Shown: piece after piece, positions 16,397 to 30,024 of the stretch
Layout: each line of letters opens with the position of its first letter
Position numbering within the stretch: position 1 is the first letter of the stretch
Assembly (NCBI RefSeq): GCF_040782645.1
Contig: NZ_CP160403.1
Location: forward strand, 1,054,001 to 1,118,000
Source of the DNA: Streptomyces sp. HUAS ZL42
Lineage (GTDB): Bacteria > Actinomycetota > Actinomycetes > Streptomycetales > Streptomycetaceae
DNA length: 64,000 bases
Direction of reading: 5' to 3'
The notes under the pieces: generated by a model
What the model saw: the letters and a program-made list of their open reading frames with translations, nothing else
What the model was told of the DNA's origin: nothing
The model's database searches: none
Program-made: the position numbers and the translations under genes

Positions 16397-17374
16397 ATGC
16401 GTGCAGTCGAGTTCCAGGAGTACGGCGCCCCCGAGGTGCTGAAGGTCGTGCAGGCCGAGACCCCCGAGCCCGGACCGGGCCAGGTCACCATCGACGCCAC
16501 CTACGCCGGCGTGAACTTCGCCGACCTCAAGGCCCGCGCCGAGGGCTACCGGGTGGAGTCACTGCCCTTCCGCCCCGGCCTGGAGGTCTCCGGACGGATC
16601 CGGGCCGTCGGCCAGGGCGTCGAGGGGCTGCACCCCGGGCAGGAAGTCGCCGCCCTCGTCAACGGCGGCGCGTATGCGGAGGTGGTCGTCACCGAGACCG
16701 CCACCGTCTTCCCGCTCCCCGACGGCCTCGACCTGCGCACCGCGGCCACGCTCCCCACCGTGCTGCCGACCGCGCACGCCCTGCTCCACGAGGTGGGGCG
16801 GCTCAAGGCCGGAGAGAGTGTCCTGGTGCACGGCGCCGCGGGCGGCATCGGCACGGTGGCCGGGCAGCTGGCCCGGGCGGCGGGCGCCGGCGCGGTGTAC
16901 GGCGTGGTCTCCTCCACGGCCAAGGCCGAGTACGCGCTCAAGCACGGCTACGACGAGGTGTTCACCACCGACACCTTCGCCGACGACGCCCGCCGCGCCA
17001 CCGGCGGCAGGGGCGTCGACCTGGTGCTCGACCCGGTCGGCGGCGACACCCTCCGTCGCGGCCTCGACACGCTCGCCGTCTACGGCCGCCTGGTCTCGTT
17101 CGGCAACGCGAGCGGGGCCGAGCCCTGGCACGTGGGACAGCCCGAGCTCTACGCGCACGGCCGCTCGGTCGGGGGCTTCTCCATCCTGGCCCTCGCCCAG
17201 ACGGCCCCCGAGGCACTGCGCGCCCTCGCCGAGCGTGCCTTCCGCACAGTCACCGACGGGACCGTCAGCCTTCCGGTCACCGCGGAGTTCGCACTGTCGG
17301 ACGCGGCCGAGGCCCACCGGCTCATGGGCGGACGCACGTCCACGGGCAAGCTGCTGCTGCGCATCCCCGACTGA
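16397..17374 (+). CDS. Zinc-independent NAD(P)H:quinone oxidoreductase (MDR family)
   Basis: A 325-residue medium-chain reductase of the quinone-reductase branch. The GroES-like half (residues 1-125) has EYGAPEVL and AGVNFADLKARAEGY but none of the Cys ligands for structural or catalytic zinc. The Rossmann half has GESVLVHGAAGGIGTVAGQLARA, and VDLVLDPVGGD is typical of QOR. It would reduce quinones or enones with NADPH. It is divergent from the ArsR gene and probably controlled by it, giving a one-component electrophile or redox response. The ATG was chosen because the family begins with MRAVEFQEYG. Confidence 0.9.
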   Translation: MRAVEFQEYGAPEVLKVVQAETPEPGPGQVTIDATYAGVNFADLKARAEGYRVESLPFRPGLEVSGRIRAVGQGVEGLHPGQEVAALVNGGAYAEVVVTETATVFPLPDGLDLRTAATLPTVLPTAHALLHEVGRLKAGESVLVHGAAGGIGTVAGQLARAAGAGAVYGVVSSTAKAEYALKHGYDEVFTTDTFADDARRATGGRGVDLVLDPVGGDTLRRGLDTLAVYGRLVSFGNASGAEPWHVGQPELYAHGRSVGGFSILALAQTAPEALRALAERAFRTVTDGTVSLPVTAEFALSDAAEAHRLMGGRTSTGKLLLRIPD

Positions 17375-17547
17375 ACAAAGCGCCGCCATTACCACTGGGC
17401 GACCTCACGCGACACCGGCCGACGCCCCCTTGTCACGTCGGCACGAATCCCACCCCTCTCAGGACTCAACTCCCGCAAAGAGAACGGCGACCCTCCCGCT
17501 TCACGCCTCCCCCACTGCCATATTCGAAAGCCCCTTCGGAGGTGGCT

Positions 17548-19125
17548 GTGGCGCGAGAGGCGACAACATCACGGACGAAGCAGACTGCGGCTCGCGCGTT
17601 CGACCGCACGGTCGACCGCATCGCCGACCTGGAGGTCCGCAGAGCACAGGCGGTGGCTCCGGGCGGGCCGAGAAGACGTGGGGAGTTCGGCGCGCGGGAG
17701 CGGATCGAACGGCTCCTGGACCCGGGCTCCTTCACCGAGACCGGCCTGTTCGTGCGGGCCAGACCCGCCGCGGACGGCGCCCGTCGCCCTTACGGCGACG
17801 GGGTGGTCACCGGGCACGGCACGGTCGACGGCCGCCCGGTCTGCGTGTTCGCCCAGGACTCCACGGTCTTCGGCGGCAGCATGGGCGAGGCCTTCGGTGA
17901 GAAGACCGTCGCGCTGATGGACCTGGCCCTCAGGACCGGCTGCCCGGTCATCGGGCTCAATGACGGCGGTGGCGCCCGCATCCAGGAGGGTGTCGCCTCG
18001 CTCGCCCTCTATGCCGAGCTGGTGCGCCGCAACGTGCAGGCGTCCGGCGTGATCCCGCAGATCTCGGTCGTCCTGGGGCCGTGCGCGGGTGGGGCGGCGT
18101 ACTCGCCGGCCATCACCGACTTCACCGTGATGGTGGACGGCGCCTCGCACATGTTCGTCACCGGTCCCGACGTCATCGAGGCGGTGACCGGCGAGCGCAC
18201 CAGCGCCGAGGAGCTGGGCGGTGCCCGCACCAGCAACACCGTGAACGGCAACGCCCACTTCCTGGCCGCCGACGAGGAGGACGCCCTCGACACCGTACGC
18301 GACCTGCTGTCGTACCTTCCCCCGAACAACCTCGAGCGCCCCCCGCAGTACGCCCCGCCGACGGCCGTCCCCGACGGCCGTCCGCTCGACCACGTCGTCC
18401 CGGACCGGCTCGGTCAGGCCTACGACATGCGCGACATCCTGCACGCGGTCGTCGACGACGGCGAACTGCTGGAGGTCCAGGAGCTGTTCGCCCCGAACAT
18501 CATCTGCGCGCTGGCCCGTGTGGAGGGCTGCTCCGTCGGTGTCGTCGCCAACCAGCCGCTGCGCGCCGCCGGTGTCCTCGACATCGACGCCTCCGAGAAG
18601 GCGGCGCGCTTCGTGCGGTTCTGCGACGCGTTCGGCATTCCGCTGCTCACCTTCGCCGACGTCCCGGGCTATCTGTCCGGCGTCCGCCAGGAGCAGGCCG
18701 GCATCATCCGGCGCGGGGCCAAACTGCTGTACGCCTATGCCGAGGCGACCGTCCCGAAGGTCACCGTGGTGGTACGCAAGGCGTACGGGGGCGGGTACGC
18801 GGTGATGGGCTCCAAGCACCTGGGCGCCGACATCAACCTCGCCTGGCCCACCGCCCGTATCGCGGTCATGGGCGCCGAGGGCGCGGTCGGGGTGCTGCAC
18901 CGGCGTGAACTCGCCGCCGCCTCCGATCCCGAGGAGCTGCGCGCCCGCCTGATCGCCGCGTACGAGAGCACCCACGGCACCCCCTATCTCGCCGCCGAGC
19001 GGGGATACGTCGACGCCGTCATCGCCCCGCGTGACACCCGTACCCATGTCTGCCGCGCCCTGCGTGCGCTGCGCGGCAAGCGTGCCCCGATGCCGGAGCG
19101 CCGGCACGGCAACATCCCGCTCTGA
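17548..19125 (+). CDS. Acyl-CoA carboxylase beta subunit (AccD4/PccB-like)
   Basis: A 525-residue carboxyltransferase that moves CO2 from carboxybiotin to an acyl-CoA. The N-half has GARERIERLLDPGSF, GLNDGGGARIQEGV and GPCAGGAAYSPA, which form the acyl-CoA oxyanion loop. The C-half has FADVPGYLSGVRQEQ and KAYGGGYAVMGSK for carboxybiotin. Length matches AccD4 and PccB. GGAGG lies just upstream of GTG 17548 (GTG 17542 overlaps it). As the first gene of a FAAL-PKS locus, it probably makes the carboxyacyl extender for the synthase. It needs a biotinylated alpha subunit that is not encoded here. I cannot tell propionyl, butyryl or long-chain preference from sequence alone. Confidence 0.92.
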   Translation: MAREATTSRTKQTAARAFDRTVDRIADLEVRRAQAVAPGGPRRRGEFGARERIERLLDPGSFTETGLFVRARPAADGARRPYGDGVVTGHGTVDGRPVCVFAQDSTVFGGSMGEAFGEKTVALMDLALRTGCPVIGLNDGGGARIQEGVASLALYAELVRRNVQASGVIPQISVVLGPCAGGAAYSPAITDFTVMVDGASHMFVTGPDVIEAVTGERTSAEELGGARTSNTVNGNAHFLAADEEDALDTVRDLLSYLPPNNLERPPQYAPPTAVPDGRPLDHVVPDRLGQAYDMRDILHAVVDDGELLEVQELFAPNIICALARVEGCSVGVVANQPLRAAGVLDIDASEKAARFVRFCDAFGIPLLTFADVPGYLSGVRQEQAGIIRRGAKLLYAYAEATVPKVTVVVRKAYGGGYAVMGSKHLGADINLAWPTARIAVMGAEGAVGVLHRRELAAASDPEELRARLIAAYESTHGTPYLAAERGYVDAVIAPRDTRTHVCRALRALRGKRAPMPERRHGNIPL

Positions 19126-19195
19126 AGACGCCCCGAGCCCTACCCCACCGCTGTGACCCCGCAAGCCCGTTCCGCGATGTGAGGAGCCATCCCCG

Positions 19196-20940
19196 ATGGA
19201 CAGCCGCCGCCCCCCGCTCGCGCCCGCGTACCGAACCCTGCCGGAGTACGTGCGGCACTGGGCCGAAACCGCCCCCGACCGCCGGGCGTTCACCTTCGTC
19301 GACCATCCGGCCCCGCAATCGCGGGGAGTCCACCGCACCCTGACCTGGCGGCGCGTGGACGCGCGGGTGCAGGCCCTGGCCGCCCGGCTGGCCGAGGAGG
19401 CCGAGCCCGGATCACGGGTCGCGCTGCTGTGCCCGCAGGGCATGGAGTACGTGACCGCCTTCCTCGCGGCACCGGCCGCCGGTCTGGTCGCCGTACCGCT
19501 GTATCCGCCCGGCCTGCCCGGGCACGACGGCCGGCTGTCGGCCGTCCTGGCCGACGCCCGTCCGGCGGTCGTCGTGACGACGAGCCGTTTCCTCGACGAG
19601 GTACGGGACTTCTGCGCCGGCACCCCCGTGCGGATCGTCGTCGCGGACCGGGTGCCCGACGCCGCCGCCGGGGACCGGCCGCCTGTCACGCCGGACGAGA
19701 CGACGATCGCCTACCTGCAGTACACCTCCGGCTCGACCCGCACCCCGGCGGGCGTGGCGATCACCCACGCCAACGTCGTCGCCAACGCCCGTCAGGCGCT
19801 GACCGCCTACGGTGCCGACGCGCATCCGGTGACATGCGTGGGCTGGCTGCCGCTCTACCACGACATGGGACTCGTCCTGAGCGTCGCCGCCCCGGTCGTA
19901 CGGGGTCTGCTGTCGGTGCTCATGGATCCGGTGGCGTTCCTGCACGAGCCCGTGCGCTGGCTGCGGCTGCTCGCCACGCATCCGCGCGCGGTGAGTGCCG
20001 CGCCCAACTTCGCCTACGACTACTGCGCGTCGGCCGTGACCGACATCCAGAAGGCGGACGTGCGGCTGGACGGCGTCGCCGCACTGATCAACGGCAGCGA
20101 GCCGGTCCGCCCCGGCACGTCCGACCGTTTCCACGCCGCCTTCGCCGCGCAGGGGCTCGCCGCGGAGACCCACTGCCCGTCGTACGGGCTCGCCGAGGCC
20201 ACCGTCTTCGTCAGCGCCGCACGACCCGGGGAGCCGTTACGGCGGTTCGCCCTCGACCGCGACGCCCTGGCCGCCGGCAAGGCACTCCCGGCTCGTCCCG
20301 ACGATCCCCGGGCCGTGCTGCTGGCCGGCTGCGGGACTCCGGCGGGCCAGCGGGTCCGCATCGCCGATCCCGCCTCCCGCGCCTTGCTGTCCGAGGGGGA
20401 GATCGGCGAGATCTGGGTGCAGGGGCCCAACGTGGGGCGCGGCTACTGGAACCGGGAACAGCACACCCGGCGCGTCTTCGGCGCCAGGTTCGCCGACGCC
20501 CGGGAAACGCCCGGTGGCTGGCTGCGCACGGGTGACCTGGGGACCGTGCTGGAAGGGCAGTTGATCGTCACCGGCCGGCTGAAGGACCTGATCGTCGTCG
20601 ACGGCCGCAACCACTATCCGCAGGACGTGGAGGCCACGGCCCAGGACGCCCATCCGGCCGTTCGGCGCGACCGCCTCGCCGCCTTCGGTGTGCCGGGCGG
20701 CTCGGGTGAGCGGGTGGTCGTCGTGGCGGAGCACGTGCGGTCCACCAGCCTGGCCGAGATCGACGTACCGGACCTCGGGCGGGCCGTGCGCGCGGCCGTC
20801 TCCTCCCGGCACGGACTCGGGCTCGCCGACGTCGTCCTGGTCCCGCCGGGCACCGTGCCCCGTACCTCCAGCGGCAAGGTGTCTCGGGCACTGACCCGAG
20901 AACGCTATCTGGCGGGCGCCTACGCGGCGGAGAGCGCGGG

Positions 20941-20944
<4 letters not shown>
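19196..20944 (+). CDS. Fatty acyl-AMP ligase, FadD32-like
   Basis: A 582-residue fatty acyl-AMP ligase (FAAL), which activates a fatty acid and loads it on an acyl carrier protein rather than CoA. The motif LQYTSGSTRTPAGVAITHAN is the FadD32 form of the P-loop, and GWLPLYHDMGL and AVSAAPNFAYDYC are FAAL signatures. The Walker-like A8 region reads GWLRTGDLG and the A10 lysine is in PRTSSGKVSR. The extended middle section around residues 330-390 fits the FAAL-specific insertion. Length compares with about 640 for FadD32. It overlaps the synthase gene by four bases, so the acyl-AMP is most likely handed to that enzyme's N-terminal ACP. Confidence 0.92.
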
Positions 20945-24930
<3,986 letters not shown>

Positions 24931-24952
24931 ATCCGGATCACGAGGAGCCGCC

Positions 24953-25897
24953 ATGTCCCCCCGCACCCCCGCAGTGTCCCGACGCACCGTCACCAAGGCC
25001 GCGGCGGCCGCCTCGTTGGCCGTCCTGTTCGGGGCCACGGCCGCCACCGGCCGTGCCCGGGCTGCGACCCGGCTCGGACCGCGCACCATCGACGTGTCGG
25101 TGTCCTCCGCCGCCCTGGGCCGCAGCGCGCCGGTGCGGCTGATCCTGCCGTCGTCCTTCGACACCCGGCCCGGGCGGACCTACCCCGTCCTCTACCTGCT
25201 GCACGGCGCCCACGACGACTACACGTCCTGGACCCGGGAGACGGACATCGAGGCCTTCACCGCGGGCCGGGACCTGATCGTGGCGATGCCGGACGCCGGT
25301 CCCACCGGCATTCCCACCGCGTGGCGCAGCGGCCCGAACTACGAAGCCTTCCAGCTGCAGGAAGTCCCGGCACTGCTCGCACGCGACTACCGGGCCTCCG
25401 GCGTCCGGGCCGTGGCCGGGGTCTCCACCGGCGGATACGGCGCCATGGCACACGCGGCACGCCACCCGGGCATGTTCACCGCGGCGGCCTCCTACAGCGG
25501 CATCCTCGACACCACCGCACCCGGCGTGCCCACCCTCATGGACGCCATCGTGGCCCGCGAGAACCTGGCGCCCCTCTCCCTCTGGGGCAATCCCGTCCTG
25601 AACCTCCTCACCTGGCGCGACTTCAATCCACGGGCCCGCGCGGAAGGGCTACGGGGCACCGACCTGTACGTCTCCGGCGGCAGCGGGGTGGCCGGCGGCA
25701 CCGGTGACTGGCTCCCCGAGGCGCTGGAGAGCGCCCTGTGGCTCTCCGCGCACAGCTTCACCGGCACCCTCGCCCGGCTGCGGATCCCGGTGACCGCCCA
25801 CTACTACGCGGGCGGAGGGCACAGCTGGGAGTACTGGAAGCGGGAGTTCACCGCGTCCTGGCCGATGCTCGCCGGTGCGCTGGGACTGCCGGAGTGA
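24953..25897 (+). CDS. Antigen-85-like esterase/acyltransferase, Tat-exported
   Basis: A 314-residue alpha/beta hydrolase of the antigen 85 (mycolyltransferase) type. The N-terminus is a Tat signal (SRRTVTKAAAAASLAVLF) ending near ARA. The fold has YPVLYLLHGAHDDYTSW, the nucleophile elbow GVSTGGYGAMAHA and the C-terminal GGGHSWEYWKREF. HSWEYW is the catalytic-His motif characteristic of antigen 85 proteins. The AccD, FAAL and synthase genes run upstream, 22 bp away. A reasonable role is transfer of the synthase product to a sugar or envelope acceptor outside the cell. A plain S-formylglutathione-hydrolase-like esterase is the main alternative. Confidence 0.85.
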   Translation: MSPRTPAVSRRTVTKAAAAASLAVLFGATAATGRARAATRLGPRTIDVSVSSAALGRSAPVRLILPSSFDTRPGRTYPVLYLLHGAHDDYTSWTRETDIEAFTAGRDLIVAMPDAGPTGIPTAWRSGPNYEAFQLQEVPALLARDYRASGVRAVAGVSTGGYGAMAHAARHPGMFTAAASYSGILDTTAPGVPTLMDAIVARENLAPLSLWGNPVLNLLTWRDFNPRARAEGLRGTDLYVSGGSGVAGGTGDWLPEALESALWLSAHSFTGTLARLRIPVTAHYYAGGGHSWEYWKREFTASWPMLAGALGLPE

Positions 25898-26019
25898 TGT
25901 CGGTGCCGTCGGGGCACGGAACGGAGCGCAAGAGCCGACCGTCCAACACAGGACATCCCGCTCGCCCCACGGGAAACAGTGCGGGGGTGAGCCGGTTCCG
26001 GGTGAAAGGAGTGTCCGCG

Positions 26020-27249
26020 ATGGCCGTCCCCACCCCCCACGGCGTGCCCACCGGCACGGCAGTCCCCCATGTTCCGCCCGATCTGGCCGAGTTGCTGCGC
26101 GCCCGGCTCGAGGAGGTCGCCGACGAGGTGGAGGAGGAGGTCCGCAGACAGGTTCCCGAGTACGCGCGCCCGGCCGACGGGACCTACCGCCGCAACCTCC
26201 GAGCCGGGGTGGTGATGGCGCTGACCCTGTTCGTCGACCACATCGCCGACCCGCGCGGCCAGGGCGACGCGATCGCGGCGACGTACTACGAACTCGGGCG
26301 CGGCGAGGCCCTGGAGGGCCGCAGCCTGGACGCACTGCAGTCGGCAGTGCGCATCGGCGGGCTGCACGCCTGGCGGCTGATGGGCCGTACTGCGGAGGAA
26401 CTCGGGCTGGACTCCACGGTCGTGGCCGCGCTGGGCGAGCTCGCGTTCCGGACCGTGCACGAGGTGGCCGAGGCGGCGGCGGCCGGTTATGCGGAGGCGC
26501 AGCTGCGCAGCACGGACGAGCTGGAGCGGCGCCGCGGGCGCCTGCTCGACCTGCTGCTGGGCGACGGGCCGGTGTCCCTGGAGACCGTGCAGGACCTGGC
26601 GCACGGCGCCCGCTGGTCGGTGCCGCGGCACGTCGCCGTCGTGGCGCTCGCAGCCACCCCGGATCAACGCGACGAGGACCGGCCCCTGGTGGGGGCAGGC
26701 GCGCTCGTGGACATGGAGTCACGGCCACCGCGAATGCTGGTCCCCGATCCGGACGGCTCGGGCCGCTTCGGCGGACGGGCGTTCGCCCTCGCCCTGCGCG
26801 GCCGGCCGGCCGCTGTCGGCCCGACGGTCCCGCTCACCGCGGCCGCGCAGTCGCTGCGCTGGGCCGTCCGTGCCCTGGGGCTGATGGGGCGCGGGATCCT
26901 GCCCCGGCAGGGTGTGGTGCGGTGCGCCGACCACCTGTCGACCCTGCTGCTGCACAGCGACGAACCGCTCCTCGCCCAGCTGCAGTCACACGCCCTCGCC
27001 CCGCTCGACGCGGTCTCCGAGGGGCAGCGCGCCCGGCTCGCCGAGACACTGCTGGCCTGGCTGCTCAGCGGCAGCAACGTGCCCGATGTCGCCGCCCGGC
27101 TCCACATCCACCCGCAGACGGTCCGCTACCGGCTGCGCCAGCTGGAAAAGCTCTTCGGCGACGCCCTGCACGACCCCGGCATCCGTCTGGACCTCATTCT
27201 GGCCCTGCGCGCCGAAGCATTGCGGGACCAGGAAACACTCACCACGTAA
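26020..27249 (+). CDS. PucR-family transcriptional regulator
   Basis: A 409-residue PucR/CdaR-type regulator. Residues 20-170 form a helical sensor (ELLRARLEEVADEVEEEVRR ... VVMALTLFVDHI), and the middle is a GGDEF-like regulator module. The C-terminal HTH_30 domain (LAETLLAWLLSGSNVPDVAARL, HPQTVRYRLRQLEKLF) binds DNA. The ATG at 26020 has AAAGGAG eight bases upstream, while about 94 extra upstream codons in frame lack family character. It lies between the antigen-85-like gene and the cutinase gene, all on the same strand, so it is the obvious candidate to control the lipid locus. Confidence 0.9.
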   Translation: MAVPTPHGVPTGTAVPHVPPDLAELLRARLEEVADEVEEEVRRQVPEYARPADGTYRRNLRAGVVMALTLFVDHIADPRGQGDAIAATYYELGRGEALEGRSLDALQSAVRIGGLHAWRLMGRTAEELGLDSTVVAALGELAFRTVHEVAEAAAAGYAEAQLRSTDELERRRGRLLDLLLGDGPVSLETVQDLAHGARWSVPRHVAVVALAATPDQRDEDRPLVGAGALVDMESRPPRMLVPDPDGSGRFGGRAFALALRGRPAAVGPTVPLTAAAQSLRWAVRALGLMGRGILPRQGVVRCADHLSTLLLHSDEPLLAQLQSHALAPLDAVSEGQRARLAETLLAWLLSGSNVPDVAARLHIHPQTVRYRLRQLEKLFGDALHDPGIRLDLILALRAEALRDQETLTT

Positions 27250-27402
27250 TAGCTTTCCCCTGAATATCACAGGCTCACGTCGGCAACAAAAAACGAGGAA
27301 CTTCTGAATTCCCGCCCATAACACCCCGTCAGGAAACGCGAATACGTTCGGGATCGTCCTTTTCCGCAGGCGCATCATGCGTCCGAACCGCAAAGGATCC
27401 CC

Positions 27403-28044
27403 ATGCGTATCCGCTTGTGCCTCGCCGCGCTCTCGCTGGCCGGCGGGGCCGGACTGGGCACTCTCTCGGCACCCACGGCAACCGCCGCCGCCTGCACGGA
27501 CATCGACGTCGTCGCCGCCCGCGGCACCTTCGAGCCGGGGACGCTCGGCGCGATCGTCGGCGACCCGGTGTATTCCGCCCTGCAGAAGAAACTGACGGGC
27601 AAGAACCTGTCCAGCTACAAGGTGAACTATCCCGCGGACCTTTCCCTCACCTCGGCGGCGCAGGGCAACGCGGACCTGGTGAACCACGTCAGGAGCCAGG
27701 CGTCCGCCTGCCCGAACCAGCGGTTCATTCTCGTCGGCTATTCGCAGGGCGCGAACGTCGTCGACAACTCCATCGGAATCAGCAGCGACGGCGCGGTCGT
27801 CGGCAGCCCCATCGTGGCCACGATTCCCGCGGCGCTGGAACCGAGGGTCGCCGCGGTGCTGCTGTTCGGCAATCCGATCCGGGCCCTCGGCAAGAGCGTC
27901 ACCGGTACCTACCAGAGCCGCACCATCGACTTCTGCGCCAAGGGCGACCCCATCTGTGAGAACGGCGGGGGCGACGTCCTCGCGCACCTCGGCTACACCG
28001 CCGACGCGGACGCGGCGGCCGCCTTCGCCGCGGGCAAGGTCTGA
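27403..28044 (+). CDS. Secreted cutinase-family esterase (Culp-like)
   Basis: A 213-residue secreted serine esterase with a Sec signal ending at ATAAA. The family start is ACTDIDVVAARGTFEPG and the nucleophile is in GYSQGANVV near residue 122. Four or more Cys (ACTD, ACPN, FCAKGDPIC) can form the family's two disulphides. DPIC followed by HLGY supplies the catalytic Asp and His. In mycobacteria the cutinase-like Culp6 gene belongs to the mycolate locus, and here the gene ends the same gene set. The 150-bp leader is unusually AT-rich for this DNA and contains GGAACTT and TAACAC elements, suggesting its own promoter. A role in plant cutin breakdown is the alternative. Confidence 0.88.
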   Translation: MRIRLCLAALSLAGGAGLGTLSAPTATAAACTDIDVVAARGTFEPGTLGAIVGDPVYSALQKKLTGKNLSSYKVNYPADLSLTSAAQGNADLVNHVRSQASACPNQRFILVGYSQGANVVDNSIGISSDGAVVGSPIVATIPAALEPRVAAVLLFGNPIRALGKSVTGTYQSRTIDFCAKGDPICENGGGDVLAHLGYTADADAAAAFAAGKV

Positions 28045-28057
28045 GCGGCAAGCGGCG

Positions 28058-28088
28058 GCGCCCGGGAGGAGTGGATCCTCCCGGGCGC
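28058..28088. terminator. Bidirectional terminator, perfect 13-bp stem
   Basis: GCGCCCGGGAGGA pairs with TCCTCCCGGGCGC around the loop GTGGA, followed by TTCGCC. It stands between the convergent cutinase and hydrolase genes and closes the lipid locus. Confidence 0.88.
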
Positions 28089-28106
28089 TTCGCCATGCGG
28101 GGTCGG

Positions 28107-29828
28107 TTACTGCGGTGAACGGGCGAACCCGGCGAGGCTGGTGGAGACGGGCTCGGGCCGGCCGTCGTTCTGCACGGCCGCCGCGGTCAGCACGTCGAGG
28201 TGCTGGTAGCCATCGGCGACCACGGGGTGCAGATCGGCCGGGATGCGCCCCGCCAGCAGTCCGTCGCCCGCGAGCACCGTGAGCGTCGGGTTGGCGGTGA
28301 GCCCCTCCGGATGCACGACGAGCTGTTTCACCTGCGGTGATCCCGCCAGTTCGAGGTCGGTGACCAGCTTGGTCGGGAAATACTGCTCGGTGAAGTCCAG
28401 CGGCTGCTCGGCCAGGCTGCGGGCCAGCTCCTGTACGTCGGTGACCTCCTTGCCGGCAGCGGTGAACGGCGTCCCGTCGGCCGACCGGTGACCGGGGTCG
28501 TCGGGATCGCCGACACGGTCGTAATTGCGCCACGTGTACAGCGGCCCGTGCGGCCGGTCCGGGATGGCCTTGTACTCGACGCCGAACAGCCCCGGCTGCT
28601 GCGCACTGCCGTTGGCGGCGGGGAAGTTCTTGTCGGCGATCGGCCCGCCGTCGAAGAAGCCGACACTGCTCTGCAGGAACGCCAGCGGAACCGAGTTGTC
28701 GTCCAACAGGGCTCCGAGCACTGCCGCGTTGGTGAGCCGGAAGTCCTTCACCGCGGGTGAGCCGGTGAGGAAGGTGGCGGTGTCCTTGGAGAACAGGAAG
28801 CGGTTGGTCGCCTCGATGTTGGTGTTGGAGGGCAGGTAGCCCGGCAGGTCGGCCTCGCCGTCCGGGTCGCGCACGGCGCCCAGGCCCGCGATGGCCAGCA
28901 GGGTCATGGTCTCGGGATCGAGCAGGACGGGGGCGGACAGGGAGCGCGACAGCACTCCGCTGTCGAGGCCGGCCTGCACGACACCGTAACCGAGGCCCAC
29001 GTCGGGCAGGTCGGTGTCGTCCGGGATGCTGCCGCTCAGATCGCCGAGCGAGGTGGAGACGGTGGTGTCGAGGGCGAAGTAGCCGGCGCACTGGTTGTGT
29101 CCGGCGTCGGTCGTGGTGGCGCGGTCGCCGTCGAAGTCGGCGGCGGCGAAGTACCCGGTGATCACGCCGCCCAGCGAGTGCCCGCCACACAGCACCTTCC
29201 GCTTGCGCAGCCCCTGGTCGGGCAACTCGGCGGCGAGCAGGTCGTACTGGTCCCGGACCGTCTGCCCGATACCCAGCCTCGCCATCCACCCCAGCCGGTC
29301 GTTGCCGACGAACCCGGGGAAGGTGCGGCCCTCGACCTGCTTGCCACGGTAGTAGTAGTCGACGGCGGTGTGCTGGTCCCCGGAGGCGATGCCGGTGCGG
29401 TCCTCCAGGCAGTTGGAGCGCCGGTCCAGCGCCCAGAACTCGATGTGCCGGCCCTGCTCGGCGGCGCGCGCCACGGTGTTGCGGGCGACGCTGTCGAACG
29501 CTCCGGCTCCCTCCAGGATGCCCGGCTGGGCGACGAGGATCCGGTCGGCGTCGGCCGACGCCTCTGGCCCGTCGGTGGCGCGGTAGCGCAGGTACGACAG
29601 CCAGTCGCACGCCGCCGGACGGTCTCCGAAGGAGGCCGGCAGCGGCACCTTGACCCGCACCACCGATTCGCTCACCCCGGCGACCGGACTCGACGACGCC
29701 ACGGCCGTCTCGGTCCGCGCGCTCTCGCGTGGTGCCTGCGGGGCGGCCGCAGTGAGCGCCCCGGTGGTCAGCAGCACCGCCAGCGCGACGCTGCGCCACG
29801 TTCTTCCTCCGCTGCGACTCGTGTTCAT
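28107..29828 (-). CDS. Large secreted alpha/beta hydrolase
   Basis: A 573-residue exported protein with a signal peptide (RSVALAVLLTTGALTAAAP). The nucleophile is in GGHSLGG near residue 210, preceded by CDWLSYLRYRA and ILVAQPGILEGAG. The enzyme is much larger than a standard lipase, with a long helical insertion at about 290-420. The likely His is in DGYQHLDVLTAA near the end. It resembles secreted actinobacterial hydrolases of unknown substrate, and an acylglycerol or polyester role is conceivable. It faces the cutinase gene across a shared terminator. ATG 29828 is chosen because the signal peptide begins there. A GTG at 29876 is the other option, and neither has a strong ribosome site. Confidence 0.75.
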   Translation of the reverse strand: MNTSRSGGRTWRSVALAVLLTTGALTAAAPQAPRESARTETAVASSSPVAGVSESVVRVKVPLPASFGDRPAACDWLSYLRYRATDGPEASADADRILVAQPGILEGAGAFDSVARNTVARAAEQGRHIEFWALDRRSNCLEDRTGIASGDQHTAVDYYYRGKQVEGRTFPGFVGNDRLGWMARLGIGQTVRDQYDLLAAELPDQGLRKRKVLCGGHSLGGVITGYFAAADFDGDRATTTDAGHNQCAGYFALDTTVSTSLGDLSGSIPDDTDLPDVGLGYGVVQAGLDSGVLSRSLSAPVLLDPETMTLLAIAGLGAVRDPDGEADLPGYLPSNTNIEATNRFLFSKDTATFLTGSPAVKDFRLTNAAVLGALLDDNSVPLAFLQSSVGFFDGGPIADKNFPAANGSAQQPGLFGVEYKAIPDRPHGPLYTWRNYDRVGDPDDPGHRSADGTPFTAAGKEVTDVQELARSLAEQPLDFTEQYFPTKLVTDLELAGSPQVKQLVVHPEGLTANPTLTVLAGDGLLAGRIPADLHPVVADGYQHLDVLTAAAVQNDGRPEPVSTSLAGFARSPQ

Positions 29829-30024
29829 AGCCGGGACCGTACGGCCGCGAGAACCGCCCGATCGGGCCGTGCTCACAAGAACTCAGCAACCGGTGGCGCC
29901 CTTGTCACCAACGGCGAAGCCATCCGTAAGCCACCTGGGCAGGAGTGTGTGATCCGGTGGTCCCGGGGGACGTGGAAACCGAGGCGACCGCGGACCTGAG
30001 CGAGCCGTGAAAGGAGGGTCCGTG

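Noticed and set aside
28058..28088. Perfect 13-bp repeat as a transposon end
   Set aside because: Short loop, position between two convergent stops and no duplicated flanks make it a terminator.
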